Shown one piece after another: positions 52,718 to 61,052 of a DNA stretch of 64,000 bases. The notes beneath the pieces were generated by a model, which saw nothing but the letters and a program-made list of their open reading frames with translations, was not told the DNA's origin and made no database searches. A program made the translations under genes and the position numbers. Within the stretch, counting starts at the first letter, position 1. Each line of letters opens with the position of its first letter. This DNA comes from Opitutales bacterium (GTDB lineage Bacteria > Verrucomicrobiota > Verrucomicrobiia > Opitutales > UBA2987). The DNA lies in contig JAJFLU010000022.1 of the NCBI GenBank assembly GCA_021772515.1, forward strand, positions 62,001-126,000, given 5' to 3'.

Positions 52718-54262
52718 TTAATTTGAGGACGCAGATTCCAATTGATGAATACAGGCGGCCAGATTTGTTCCCTCGGGCACGTAGAGATTTTCGGAGGTGA
52801 GTCCCCGTGGCGACTCACAGCCTGTCGCAGTTAGCAATTCTATGAAATCATGCTCCAGGTTTTCTATATAATTTTTAACCCTAACTGCCTTTTCATCCGG
52901 CACCAACCCTTTTTGCAGCATGGGATCGTGAGTCGTTATGCCGACCGGGCAGGTGTTGTTGCCGCATTGGAGAGCCTGTATGCAGCCGAGGGCTAGCATG
53001 AACCCGCGGGCGGTGTAGCAGGCGTCGGCACCGAGGCTCATGGCAACCAGCATCTTTCCGGCATTGATGAGCTTTCCTGCCGCCATTAGTTTGAGCTTAT
53101 CGCGAACGCCCTCCTCTACGAGAATGTTTTGCATATTATGGAGCGCCGGATATAAAGGCACCCCCACATTATCCATAAACGCCTTGGGTGCAGCGCCGGT
53201 TCCCCCTTCCGAGCCATCAACCGATATGTAATCGGGAAATATATTTTGGGACTTCATTTCTCTGATTAGAGTTCTGACTTCCTTAAACGAGCCGACACAC
53301 ATCTTGATACCGACTGGCAGTTGGGAGACATCCTGAACTTTTTTGATAAATTGAACTGTGCTTTCGAGGTCTTTACATTCGAGATGATGGGTGGGGGAGA
53401 CGACATCCTTGCCCTTGGGCACATTGCGGAGTTCGGCAATTTCGTCGGTGATCTTTTCCTTCGGGAGTAATCCGCCCTTACCGGGTTTTGCGCCCTGTGA
53501 AAATTTGACCTCGATCATTTTAATCTGATCCTTGTTGGCGAGATCTCTCAATTTATCATCGTCCAAAGACCCGTCTTCATTGCGAACTCCGAATTTGGCG
53601 GTTCCCATTTGGAAAATTAAATCGACACCTTCTGCGAGATGATACTTGGGATAACCGCCTTCCCCCGTGTTCATGGGGATGCCCGCCATTTTTGCTCCCC
53701 GAGCCAATGCCTGTACCGCCGGTTTACCCAACGCTCCGTAGCTCATGGCGCTAATTATAACCGGTCGTTTTATGGTGTAAGTATTGGCAATGCCTCTCTC
53801 TTCCCCAAAAGTAACGGAGAAAGGTTTCATCTTGCTCTTATTGGCGGGAAAAAGTGAATGCCTCAGCTTAATCTCGGTGGCGTCGAAATTTCCCTGCGAG
53901 CCAAATGAAAATGCCGAATCAATATTCTGCGCCTTTCTATAAACCTCGCTTCTCTCCTCACGATTGAAAGGTCTTTCTTCGGTATCATTGGCAAACAGAT
54001 ATTGTCGAAGCTCTGGGCCTATACTCTCCAGCATATAACGCCCCTGACCAAGAATGCCGAAATTCCTCAACAGGCTGTGATGAGTTTGAACATTGAGGTA
54101 AAATATATTGATAACCGTGAGAAAAATAAACGTTACTGTGATGAAATGAAAGTAAAACGATAGGTAGATTCCAGCCAGAAAAAACAATATCGCTATTATA
54201 GGAATAACGATGTTTGTGAATTTTGCTAATTTGTGGAGATCGATCGATAATTTTGAAGACAT
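52718..54262 (-). CDS. FMN-binding glutamate synthase-family protein
   Basis: A 514-residue protein with two N-terminal TM helices (about 15-55). The rest is the GltB alpha/beta-barrel FMN domain. RPVIISAMSYGALGKPAVQA and NTGEGGYPKYHLAEG are the family signature, with IEVKFSQGAKPGKGGLLPKE, GSEGGTGAAPKAFMDNVGVP and the C-terminal iron-sulfur cysteines in LQCGNNTCPVGITTHDP. Only the synthase core is present, with no amidotransferase domain. The TM anchor suggests a membrane-associated ferredoxin- or quinone-linked flavoprotein rather than classical GltB. It is 111 bases downstream of the aminotransferase gene in the same direction. Confidence 0.83.
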   Translation of the reverse strand: MSSKLSIDLHKLAKFTNIVIPIIAILFFLAGIYLSFYFHFITVTFIFLTVINIFYLNVQTHHSLLRNFGILGQGRYMLESIGPELRQYLFANDTEERPFNREERSEVYRKAQNIDSAFSFGSQGNFDATEIKLRHSLFPANKSKMKPFSVTFGEERGIANTYTIKRPVIISAMSYGALGKPAVQALARGAKMAGIPMNTGEGGYPKYHLAEGVDLIFQMGTAKFGVRNEDGSLDDDKLRDLANKDQIKMIEVKFSQGAKPGKGGLLPKEKITDEIAELRNVPKGKDVVSPTHHLECKDLESTVQFIKKVQDVSQLPVGIKMCVGSFKEVRTLIREMKSQNIFPDYISVDGSEGGTGAAPKAFMDNVGVPLYPALHNMQNILVEEGVRDKLKLMAAGKLINAGKMLVAMSLGADACYTARGFMLALGCIQALQCGNNTCPVGITTHDPMLQKGLVPDEKAVRVKNYIENLEHDFIELLTATGCESPRGLTSENLYVPEGTNLAACIHQLESASSN

Positions 54263-54373
54263 AATAGTTACGAGCGGTTATTTTTCTTATGAGACGCGCC
54301 AGGAACTGATAGTTGACAATAAAAATGACTTTCTTATTTAAAAATCGAAACACCCATGGATAATTCTGTTACC

Positions 54374-55525
54374 TCAGAGGAGGTCCAGAGCCGAGTCGAT
54401 TTCCCCCTTTATATTGTAATAGTGGGGTGAAAAGCGCAGCCATTGACGCCCGTCGGGTGTAGAGCGCAGGGAAGCGGTGATATTAGCTGCGGCCAGTTTT
54501 TGGTGTCGCAGAGCCATGTCGGTACCTTCCCTAAAAAGTGAAGTGATGCCCGAAAGGTGATCCTCGTCACCGCTGGCCAGGGTATAGTCCTTTAGCCGGA
54601 CCTCCTCACGAATATGTCGGGTATGTTCCAGAATTGTCTCCGTTATTTTTTGAGGATTTAGTTCCTGGATCAGAGATAAACTTGCATGCAGTCCCGCCAG
54701 TCCGAGATTATTGGCGCTTCCAGCCTCATAACGGCGGGCATTGTCCTCGAAAACGATCTTATCTGGAGGCAGGAAATCAGGGCATTGGACGTTATGCCAG
54801 CCAAGCAGAGAGGGACTCAACTGCTCCCGCGCCTCCTTTCCGACATAGAAAATACCTGAGGAGCATGGCCCGAGAAGCCATTTATGGCTGTCGGCGGCAA
54901 GGAAGTCCACATACTCGACCGGTGTTGGAAGGGCGCCAACAGTCTGAATGCCATCCACGCAAAATAATGTTTTTCGGCCTCCTTCTTTCAGCCACGAACC
55001 GATTGCAGAAATGTCGATTCGATAACCGCTCACGTAGTGGGCGGAGGAAAGCGCGACCAGTCGCGTTTTGGAATCGACCAGGGGCTTGAGGGTGTCGACC
55101 GTAATTTTACCGGGCTCTTCTGGAATTACGGGACGCAATTCGACGCCCCTTTTCGTCAAATTCATCCAGACGACGGTGTTGGACGGGTAATCGGCGCCGT
55201 GATATACGACATTGTCACCGGGTTTAAAAGCGAGACCGTTGGCGACCAGGGAAAGCCCAACAGAAGTTGGCCCGACCAGCGCAATGTCCTCGCCGTCGCA
55301 GCCAAGCAGATCGGCTGCCATGAGCCTGATCTCTTCCGGCAGAGCTTCGGGCATCCCTTTTTCCTGGTCGCACAAAGTGGTTGTGAGCGCATATTCGCTG
55401 ACGGCTTCCGCCACGCATCGGGGAAGGGGGCAAATGGCCGCATTGGCCAGATAGGCAGTACGTCCCGCAATGGGGAATTCTCGCTGGCGTAGAGCCTCGT
55501 TATTGTGCAATTCGGAAATATTCAT
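54374..55525 (-). CDS. Class V aminotransferase / cysteine desulfurase-like PLP enzyme
   Basis: About 383 residues from the ATG at 55525; the frame extends to a TTG at 55549 inside a repeat. The PLP lysine is in FLAADSHKWLLGPCSSGIFY. The LSSAHYVSGYRIDISAIGSW and FCVDGIQTVGALPT stretches supply the PLP-ring aspartate. ALVGPTSVGLSLVANGL lies in the phosphate-binding region, and ARRYEAGSANNLGLAGLHAS follows. Family members include cysteine desulfurases, isopenicillin-N-epimerase-like and kynureninase-like enzymes. The exact reaction is unknown. It is the first gene in the direction of a cluster of metabolic genes on the same strand. Confidence 0.75.
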   Translation of the reverse strand: MNISELHNNEALRQREFPIAGRTAYLANAAICPLPRCVAEAVSEYALTTTLCDQEKGMPEALPEEIRLMAADLLGCDGEDIALVGPTSVGLSLVANGLAFKPGDNVVYHGADYPSNTVVWMNLTKRGVELRPVIPEEPGKITVDTLKPLVDSKTRLVALSSAHYVSGYRIDISAIGSWLKEGGRKTLFCVDGIQTVGALPTPVEYVDFLAADSHKWLLGPCSSGIFYVGKEAREQLSPSLLGWHNVQCPDFLPPDKIVFEDNARRYEAGSANNLGLAGLHASLSLIQELNPQKITETILEHTRHIREEVRLKDYTLASGDEDHLSGITSLFREGTDMALRHQKLAAANITASLRSTPDGRQWLRFSPHYYNIKGEIDSALDLL

Positions 55526-55684
55526 GGCGTAGGGTAGGGAGAGATGCAAGATGCTGGATGGGAAGATGCAGGATGCAGGTACAGTCAGGACATCGTTTAC
55601 GGAAATAGGTCAGGACCTGGTTTACGATTTAAATGATTTGGTTTCCATCTTGTATCCCGAATCCTGCATCCTCTTTTCCAGCTT
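55526..55684. repeat. Intergenic repeats: GATGCAGGATG and hairpin element
   Basis: This 159-base gap combines two repeat types. AGATGCAAGATGCTGGATGG and GATGCAGGATGCAGG (55542-55579) are on one side. An inverted copy, ATCCTGCATCC (55661-55671), makes a 10-base stem with GATGCAGGAT (55565-55574). Between them is the hairpin-type unit GTTTACGGAAATAGGTCAGG continuing to ACCTGGTTTACG (55595-55626), with an inner AGGTC-AG-GACCT palindrome. It closely matches 44980-45006. No gene is evident. Confidence 0.7.
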
Positions 55685-58237
55685 TCAACGCCACTCGTGC
55701 TTTGGGTAACGCCCTTTTAACTGTTTCTTTATTTCGGGGTAAGCGCCAGTCCAAAAGGCTCCCAGGTTGTCCGTTGTCTGCACAGGGCGTCCATTGGGAG
55801 CCAGAAGTTCAATCGTGAGAGGGATTCGTCCCTCCGCAATCGCGGGATTATCGGGCGCGTCAAAAAATTGTTGAATAAAGGCCGACAGGACTGCTTTGCC
55901 ACCCGGTTCATAACGAATTTTAGGGGATTTTCCCTTGGAAAGTTCATAACGCAGGGGGGCCAGATAGTCGAGCAGCCGGTGTTGATCTTCGCGCAGCCAT
56001 TCCTGTAAAAACGGAAGCGGTTGGCGGTCTTTAATCTCCTTGTAGCTGACGGCTCCGTGACAAATTTGTTCGACTAATAAAAGCCGATTGCTTTCGCCGA
56101 TTGGGGGGATTTCGTATTCCGGAAAGTTTGCGGCAATCAGATTTACCCGATTTATCCACGTTTCCACCGAGGAATCCCATCTTTTCAGCTTCAATCTGCC
56201 TTCCGCCACCTCTTTGGCCAGGATTCGGGCTGCCTCATCCAGATCGGGAACGCCTTCTTCCTTGCTCTCCAGAATCAGATCGCGAAAACGCCGCTCGCGA
56301 GTTTGCAGAACCTTACGTTGGCGGGAATCATAGGTGATGCGCGCCTCAACCACAAATTCGCCGGGATAAAGTTCCTCCAGCCATTCCTCGCGAACTGCGG
56401 TGTTCATTCCTAGAAGCACTCCGATGTCTCCCCGCACGTCCCGCTCGACGATTTCGGAGGATACAAAGAGGGGGAAATCACGAATGACGCTCTGCCGCCT
56501 TAATTCACCTCTGCGACCATGAATAAGGGCGCAGCGCAAGGTCCCCCGGTCGCGTCGAAGGGCCAGGTGGTCAGAAAATCCGGCCAACAGGCAGCGGCCA
56601 ACGGAACCTTCCTTCCATTTGACAGCGTTTTCCGTTTTCCCACTTTCCTGTCGTCCGGCAATGGTTAAAAACTGTGCTGCGAGTCTTTCCGCCTGCCGGG
56701 CTGAGTTGGCGTTGATTCCCCACTGCGTGCAAAAGCTGCGGTCATAATTTCGCTCCCGCGCGGCCATCCAGGCCAATAGAACGGCGTAAAAATCAGATTC
56801 CACTTTACCTTTGATACCGAGCATTCCATCTCGCCGATTCTCCGCGCGTTGGTCTTTCAAGGGCATCAGCAGACTGCGGCCTTGGGCAAATGCGGCGATC
56901 AAGGCCATAACCGGAAGGCAATCGTATTCCCGCGCAGCCAGGAACATGCGTGAGAAACGAGGGTGCAGAGGAAAGGAGGCCATTTGCCGCCCTGTTTCCG
57001 TTAGAGATTCGTTTCCCTGTTTCAATGCGCCCAAATCTGTAAGAAGTGATTCCGCCCGCATTAACGAATCTTCTTCAGGTGGGGCAAACCAAGGAAAATC
57101 CTCCATCCGTCCCTCGCCGCCCGCCTTGAGTGTCAGGACGGTTTCGGATAGATCGAGCCGTCGGATTTCCGGTAGTTCACTCGCTGGCCGGTGTGAATGT
57201 TCGCGCTCGCTCCATAGCCGAAGGCAATAGCCCGGCCCCGTGCGCCCGGCCCGGCCTGCCCGCTGGTCAGCCGATGCCTGGCAAATGTTTTGAACCAGCA
57301 AGGTGTTGATGCCCCGCCTCGAATCATAGGCGGCAATTCGTGCCAGGCCCGAATCGATAACCACCCGCACACCATCGATTGTGAGGGAAGATTCGGCAAC
57401 ATTGGTCGAGACGATGATTTTGCGCTTTTCACAAACCCCCAAGGCCTCCTCCTGTCGTTCCAGAGGCAGCTCCCCATGCAGGGAAAAAATTCGAAATTCG
57501 CGGGCCAGACCCAATTTCTCCAATTCCCGAATGGTGCGCCTGATCTCGAAGGCCCCCGGCATGAAAATCAGGAAATCCCCTTCCGTAATTTTTTCTGCAA
57601 TCCGCTTGAAATGATAGGCGGCCCGATCCCATACCTCGGACCGAGCTTTATTGCGGGTCGATGCCGAATATTCCACCGTAACGGGAAAAGTGCGCCCTTC
57701 ACTGGATAGAAGAGGGCAGGGGTCGAGAAAAGACTGGAGTTCGTGGGTTTCGAGAGTTGCCGACATCACGACAATACGCAGGTCGGGCCGTTTTGTCGCC
57801 TGCAACCTGCGAGCCAAGGCAAGGCAGACATCGCCCTCCAGATGGCGTTCATGAAATTCGTCAAAAACCAAAGCCTCCACACCATTGAGCGTTGGATCAC
57901 CGAGGAACCTGCGCTGCAAAATTCCCTCCGTTACATATTTGATGCGGGTTTTTGGGCCGCTCCGGTTTTCAAATCGCACTTGATAACCTACTTCCTGACC
58001 CAGCGGCGACCCTCTCTCCCAGGCCACTCGACGGGCCAGCATACGGGCGGCCATACGCCGTGGCTGCAGAACGACTACCTCGCCACTGCCCACAAGACCT
58101 TCGTCAACGAGCATCTGTGGCAATTGTGTCGATTTACCGGACCCTGTCGGCGCGACCAGCACGAGTCTGGAGTGGGCAGAAAGATTTTCGCGAATCTCCT
58201 GTCGCAGACTTTGAATGGGCAGATCAGCGGGATTCAT
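55685..58237 (-). CDS. hrpB: ATP-dependent RNA helicase HrpB
   Basis: About 850 residues from the ATG at 58237 (a TTG three codons earlier is also in frame). The helicase core has Walker A LVAPTGSGKSTQLPQM, DEFHERH (motif II, DExH), VVMSATLET and QRAGRAGRTGPGYCLRLWS (motif VI), plus the C-terminal HrpB extension (PPIGESNRLLLVEQICHG, FFDAPDNPAIAEGRIPLTIE). Its role in bacteria is poorly defined; in E. coli it is nonessential. The gene diverges from the hydrolase gene at 58271 with a 33-base gap. Confidence 0.94.
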   Translation of the reverse strand: MNPADLPIQSLRQEIRENLSAHSRLVLVAPTGSGKSTQLPQMLVDEGLVGSGEVVVLQPRRMAARMLARRVAWERGSPLGQEVGYQVRFENRSGPKTRIKYVTEGILQRRFLGDPTLNGVEALVFDEFHERHLEGDVCLALARRLQATKRPDLRIVVMSATLETHELQSFLDPCPLLSSEGRTFPVTVEYSASTRNKARSEVWDRAAYHFKRIAEKITEGDFLIFMPGAFEIRRTIRELEKLGLAREFRIFSLHGELPLERQEEALGVCEKRKIIVSTNVAESSLTIDGVRVVIDSGLARIAAYDSRRGINTLLVQNICQASADQRAGRAGRTGPGYCLRLWSEREHSHRPASELPEIRRLDLSETVLTLKAGGEGRMEDFPWFAPPEEDSLMRAESLLTDLGALKQGNESLTETGRQMASFPLHPRFSRMFLAAREYDCLPVMALIAAFAQGRSLLMPLKDQRAENRRDGMLGIKGKVESDFYAVLLAWMAARERNYDRSFCTQWGINANSARQAERLAAQFLTIAGRQESGKTENAVKWKEGSVGRCLLAGFSDHLALRRDRGTLRCALIHGRRGELRRQSVIRDFPLFVSSEIVERDVRGDIGVLLGMNTAVREEWLEELYPGEFVVEARITYDSRQRKVLQTRERRFRDLILESKEEGVPDLDEAARILAKEVAEGRLKLKRWDSSVETWINRVNLIAANFPEYEIPPIGESNRLLLVEQICHGAVSYKEIKDRQPLPFLQEWLREDQHRLLDYLAPLRYELSKGKSPKIRYEPGGKAVLSAFIQQFFDAPDNPAIAEGRIPLTIELLAPNGRPVQTTDNLGAFWTGAYPEIKKQLKGRYPKHEWR

Positions 58238-58270
58238 ACTTGGCAAATTGTTCTAAAAAACCTATTGAAG

Positions 58271-59410
58271 ATGAAAATTATGACTGCAAACCAGCCTTAT
58301 CCAATCACAACGCGCCAACTATTCCCAAAGCGACTGTGGGCGTCAACATTCACCCGCCGCACAATTTTGTTTCTTGTTTTGTTCTCGTGGGCAGGGATTC
58401 AGATATCAATGGGAGAGGAAGATTATGAGGTGGAAAGCGGAGAAATTGACGGTGTTCTCTACGATGTTGCGGTGGCTAAAGACTGGAATGGAAAGCTCCT
58501 GTTGTTTAACCACGGGCTTATTTTTGATCATCTGCCCCTTTCCACCTATATGGAACCGGATCGCGAACCTTTCCGCACACTGTTGAAAGAAGGCTGGATG
58601 GTGGCGGCCAGCAGTTACCGGCGAAATGGTCTCGTGGTCAATGATGCCGCCGAGGATGTGCTCATCCTGCACAGTTCCTTGGTTCGAGAATATGGGCGGC
58701 CCAAGCGAACTTTGCTCATGGGTGAATCCATGGGGGGCGCGGTCAGCCTTCGTTTGGTTGAGAGCCTTCCCGAGAGATTTCACGGAGCGGTCATCCTTGG
58801 GCGTGGCCTGATGAGCCGCGATACGGACTCGCAATTCATCTTTTCCTATCAACCGGAGGCGCCGGTTTTGTTTATGAGCAACCAATCCGAAATGGATCAG
58901 GCCCTGGAATATTTTTTCAAATCGAGGGAAACTGGGAAAGAGACAGCCCTTTGGAGCATCCAACGGGATGGGCATATTAACTTCAATGAGGCCGAGTTCG
59001 TGGCAGCGGTCAGGGCGCTCGATCATTGGGTGGAAACCGGCGAAATCGAGCGCGAAAAGGACGCCACGGTTGCGCTGGAAGGCGAAGAATCGAGCGCCCG
59101 GTTTGCCGATGGCGGCGCATATGGGAAAATCCTCAAAACGGATCCCACTTTCGGAAATTTGACGGTTGATTTTGTGGCTGCCGACTTTAATCGTCTGGGC
59201 GTCGCACTCGGCCAAAATGTTATTTTTAGTCTCAACGAAAAAGAATTCACGGCCACGCGGGCCAAAACTTTCCGTGATGTTTCCGAGGGAGAATGGGTAG
59301 TTTTCGAAAATGCCGAAGGCCGCTATACGGTGGCTATCAACCGGTCCCACGCCGCCAACGAAGCCGGAGTCAAAGAGGGTGACACGGTATTTATGAAAAT
59401 GCAGAAATAA
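58271..59410 (+). CDS. Secreted alpha/beta-hydrolase joined to a SAM-hydrolase-like C-terminal domain
   Basis: 379 residues from ATG 58271; the ATG three codons later is also possible. A TM/signal segment lies at about 29-45 (RRTILFLVLFSWAGIQIS). An alpha/beta-hydrolase-like domain (55-265) has the nucleophile elbow TLLMGESMGGAVSLRLVE with S153, and possible acid and base D and H (H235 in QRDGHINFNE). From 284, GKILKTDPTFGNLTVD and continuing through FSLNEKEFTATRAKTF and YTVAINRSHAANEAGVKEGD, the sequence matches the C-terminal beta-barrel of SAM hydroxide adenosyltransferases (DUF62). The N-terminal catalytic half of that family is absent. An exported enzyme with a ligand-binding C-domain is plausible, but the substrate is unknown. 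The frame continues upstream over hrpB, but that part is not credible. Confidence 0.72.
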   Translation: MKIMTANQPYPITTRQLFPKRLWASTFTRRTILFLVLFSWAGIQISMGEEDYEVESGEIDGVLYDVAVAKDWNGKLLLFNHGLIFDHLPLSTYMEPDREPFRTLLKEGWMVAASSYRRNGLVVNDAAEDVLILHSSLVREYGRPKRTLLMGESMGGAVSLRLVESLPERFHGAVILGRGLMSRDTDSQFIFSYQPEAPVLFMSNQSEMDQALEYFFKSRETGKETALWSIQRDGHINFNEAEFVAAVRALDHWVETGEIEREKDATVALEGEESSARFADGGAYGKILKTDPTFGNLTVDFVAADFNRLGVALGQNVIFSLNEKEFTATRAKTFRDVSEGEWVVFENAEGRYTVAINRSHAANEAGVKEGDTVFMKMQK

Positions 59411-59437
59411 GGCCGGGGCAATTCGCTCACCCCGGCC
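59411..59437 (+). terminator. Probable intrinsic terminator after the hydrolase gene
   Basis: GGCCGGGG (59411-59418) and CCCCGGCC (59430-59437) form a perfect 8-base G+C stem with an 11-base loop, starting directly after the TAA stop at 59408-59410. The following sequence is CTATCGTTCTG, not a clean T-run. It also serves as the end for the convergent small heat-shock gene. Confidence 0.6.
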
Positions 59438-59517
59438 CTATCGTTCTGCCATTAGATGGCTACCCCAAGCCACCTACTATGTTGTCGTTGTTTCTCTGCG
59501 AGAAATTGGAGGTTATT

Positions 59518-59946
59518 TTATTTGACACTGATTTTCCTGGCTTTGCTCGCTTCGGCTCTTGGCAAAGCGACTGTCAGGAGTCCGTCCTGTAGCTTGGCCG
59601 ATACCTTTTCGGCATCAATTCCTTCGGGAACACGAATGCTGCGGCTGAATGAGTAAGACTGCTCGCCGTCACCAGTTTTCTCTTTGCGGTCGCCTTTTAG
59701 CGTAAGAACGTTGCGTTCCAGGTTCAACTCAATGTCGCCTTTCTTCACTCCCGGCAGTTCAAAGCGCGCATAATAGTTTTCCGCGTCCTCATTAAAATCG
59801 AGGGCAGGCTCCGCGCGATTAATTCCCCCCAGGATTCCGTTGAATAATCCTGGATTACGACCGAAATTGGTCAATGCACTTTCAAACCACCGGTCGATTT
59901 CATCGTAGGGATTGATATTTGATGGGCTGTAACGTATTAATTTCAT
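59518..59946 (-). CDS. Small heat-shock protein (Hsp20/alpha-crystallin)
   Basis: 142 residues from the ATG at 59946, which has AAAGGAA about nine bases upstream. A longer frame begins at 60018 but its extra 24 residues look non-coding. The alpha-crystallin domain spans about 45-135 (FNEDAENYYARFELPGVKKG, NVLTLKGDRKEKTGDGEQSY, then SRSIRVPEGIDAEKVSAKLQ and DGLLTVALPRAE with the conserved GLL-type motif). The N-terminal part has YDEIDRWFESALTNFG. Small heat-shock proteins hold unfolding proteins for refolding. An upstream palindrome at 60125-60145 is a candidate regulator site. Confidence 0.92.
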   Translation of the reverse strand: MKLIRYSPSNINPYDEIDRWFESALTNFGRNPGLFNGILGGINRAEPALDFNEDAENYYARFELPGVKKGDIELNLERNVLTLKGDRKEKTGDGEQSYSFSRSIRVPEGIDAEKVSAKLQDGLLTVALPRAEASKARKISVK

Positions 59947-60124
59947 GTTTTTGATTCCTTTCGTATGTGTTGTTAAATTGATACACCCAATATATTGCAT
60001 TTTACATGCCAACCTCAAAAAATAATTAAGTAATTGATAGTAAAAGGTTTAAGTATAAACATCAAAAACAGGATAGAGACATTTTGACACACCAAAATCA
60101 TCAAATCGAAAAAACGAGTTCAAG

Positions 60125-60145
60125 AGTGTGCCATAATGTCACACT
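60125..60145. promoter_or_regulatory. 21-base near-perfect palindrome between hsp20 and the DUF1697 gene
   Basis: AGTGTGcCATaATGtCACACT pairs at nine of ten positions around a central A. A related half-site TGACACAC lies at 60085-60092. It sits in the 273-base divergent gap (59947-60219), which is otherwise AT-rich and has no further gene. It is a candidate operator for one or both genes. I do not recognise it as the CIRCE element. Confidence 0.45.
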
Positions 60146-60219
60146 TCAATGATTGAAATATTACCCTTGCGAGCAATGGCTCTGCCAAAAAGTATTTTCT
60201 GACAGCCAGGATTTGAAAA

Positions 60220-60765
60220 ATGAAATATATTTCGATACTTCGGGGGATAAATGTCAGTGGTCAGAAGAAGATTAAGATGGGCGATCTGAAATCTTTGTAT
60301 GAACTAATGGGATTTCAGGATGTTGTAACCTATATCCAAAGCGGAAATGTAATTTTCGATGCCACGGCAGGGAACGAATTTGAATTGAAATCAAGAATAG
60401 AAAAATCTATCGAGAAAAAATACAAATTTCATGTGCCGGTGGAGATTCGGACAAATCGTAAATTTGAAAACATAATCAAAAACTGTCCTTTTGGTTCGGT
60501 TGATTTAGCAGCAGAGGGCACGAAGGTCTTGGTAACTTTTTTGTCCTCAATTCCGGCAAAAGACAAAATTACAGAACTTCTAAAACATGTAGTTGCCCCG
60601 GAGAAACTGGTATTTAGCGGAAGAGATGTTTACCTCTATTGCCCCAATGGATATGGAAAAAGCAAGCTGTCTAACACCTTTATTGAAAACAAGTTGAAGG
60701 TTAAGGCGACCACCAGAAACTGGAAGTCAGTACACAAACTCTTTGAATTATCAATGGGGGAGTGA
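60220..60765 (+). CDS. DUF1697 domain protein
   Basis: A 181-residue protein matching DUF1697: YISILRGINVSGQKKIKMGD at the start, DVVTYIQSGNVIFDAT, then KTRNWKSVHKL-like ATTRNWKSVHKLFEL near the end. The family has an alpha/beta fold of unknown function and is widely scattered in bacteria. Base composition is noticeably more AT-rich than the neighbours, hinting at transfer. CAGGA lies ten bases before the ATG. It diverges from hsp20 and converges on the smr gene. Confidence 0.85.
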   Translation: MKYISILRGINVSGQKKIKMGDLKSLYELMGFQDVVTYIQSGNVIFDATAGNEFELKSRIEKSIEKKYKFHVPVEIRTNRKFENIIKNCPFGSVDLAAEGTKVLVTFLSSIPAKDKITELLKHVVAPEKLVFSGRDVYLYCPNGYGKSKLSNTFIENKLKVKATTRNWKSVHKLFELSMGE

Positions 60766-60773
60766 AATGCCTA

Positions 60774-61052
60774 TTAGTTCAGCGGTTTCAGGTAAACCAT
60801 GGTGGCTCCCCAACCGCCAGCGCTTTCTCCGGCCAAGTGGAAATCCGCCACGAGGGGAGATTTTTTCAACTGGGCATGCACGGTTTCTCTGAGGGTGCCG
60901 ATGCCTTTGCCGTGAACGATTCTGACTGTCAGGATTTTCCTCTCCAGGCAAACTTGCAGGTATTCAGCGACTAAATCCGCCACCTCCTGAGGCCGGAAGG
61001 TATGCAGGTCGAGGGTGCCGTCAATCGGCAGTTCCAGTGGTTCTTCACTCAC
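60774..61052 (-). CDS. Smr-domain protein
   Basis: A 92-residue stand-alone Smr domain. The hallmark LDLHTFRPQEVADLVAEYLQ (the LDLH motif) and VRIVHGKGIGTLRETVHAQL (HGKG motif) are both present, with ending GGWGATMVYL. Smr domains are nucleases acting on RNA or branched DNA and also occur in MutS2. Here the domain lies alone. It begins with GTG at 61052, overlapping the end of rmuC by four bases (GTGA), so translation is probably coupled. Confidence 0.85.
   Translation of the reverse strand: MSEEPLELPIDGTLDLHTFRPQEVADLVAEYLQVCLERKILTVRIVHGKGIGTLRETVHAQLKKSPLVADFHLAGESAGGWGATMVYLKPLN

Noticed and set aside
57743-58270. Upstream extension of the hydrolase frame over the hrpB gene
   Set aside because: It lies fully on the opposite strand of hrpB, has no signal or domain similarity, and good ATG starts exist at 58271 and 58280.
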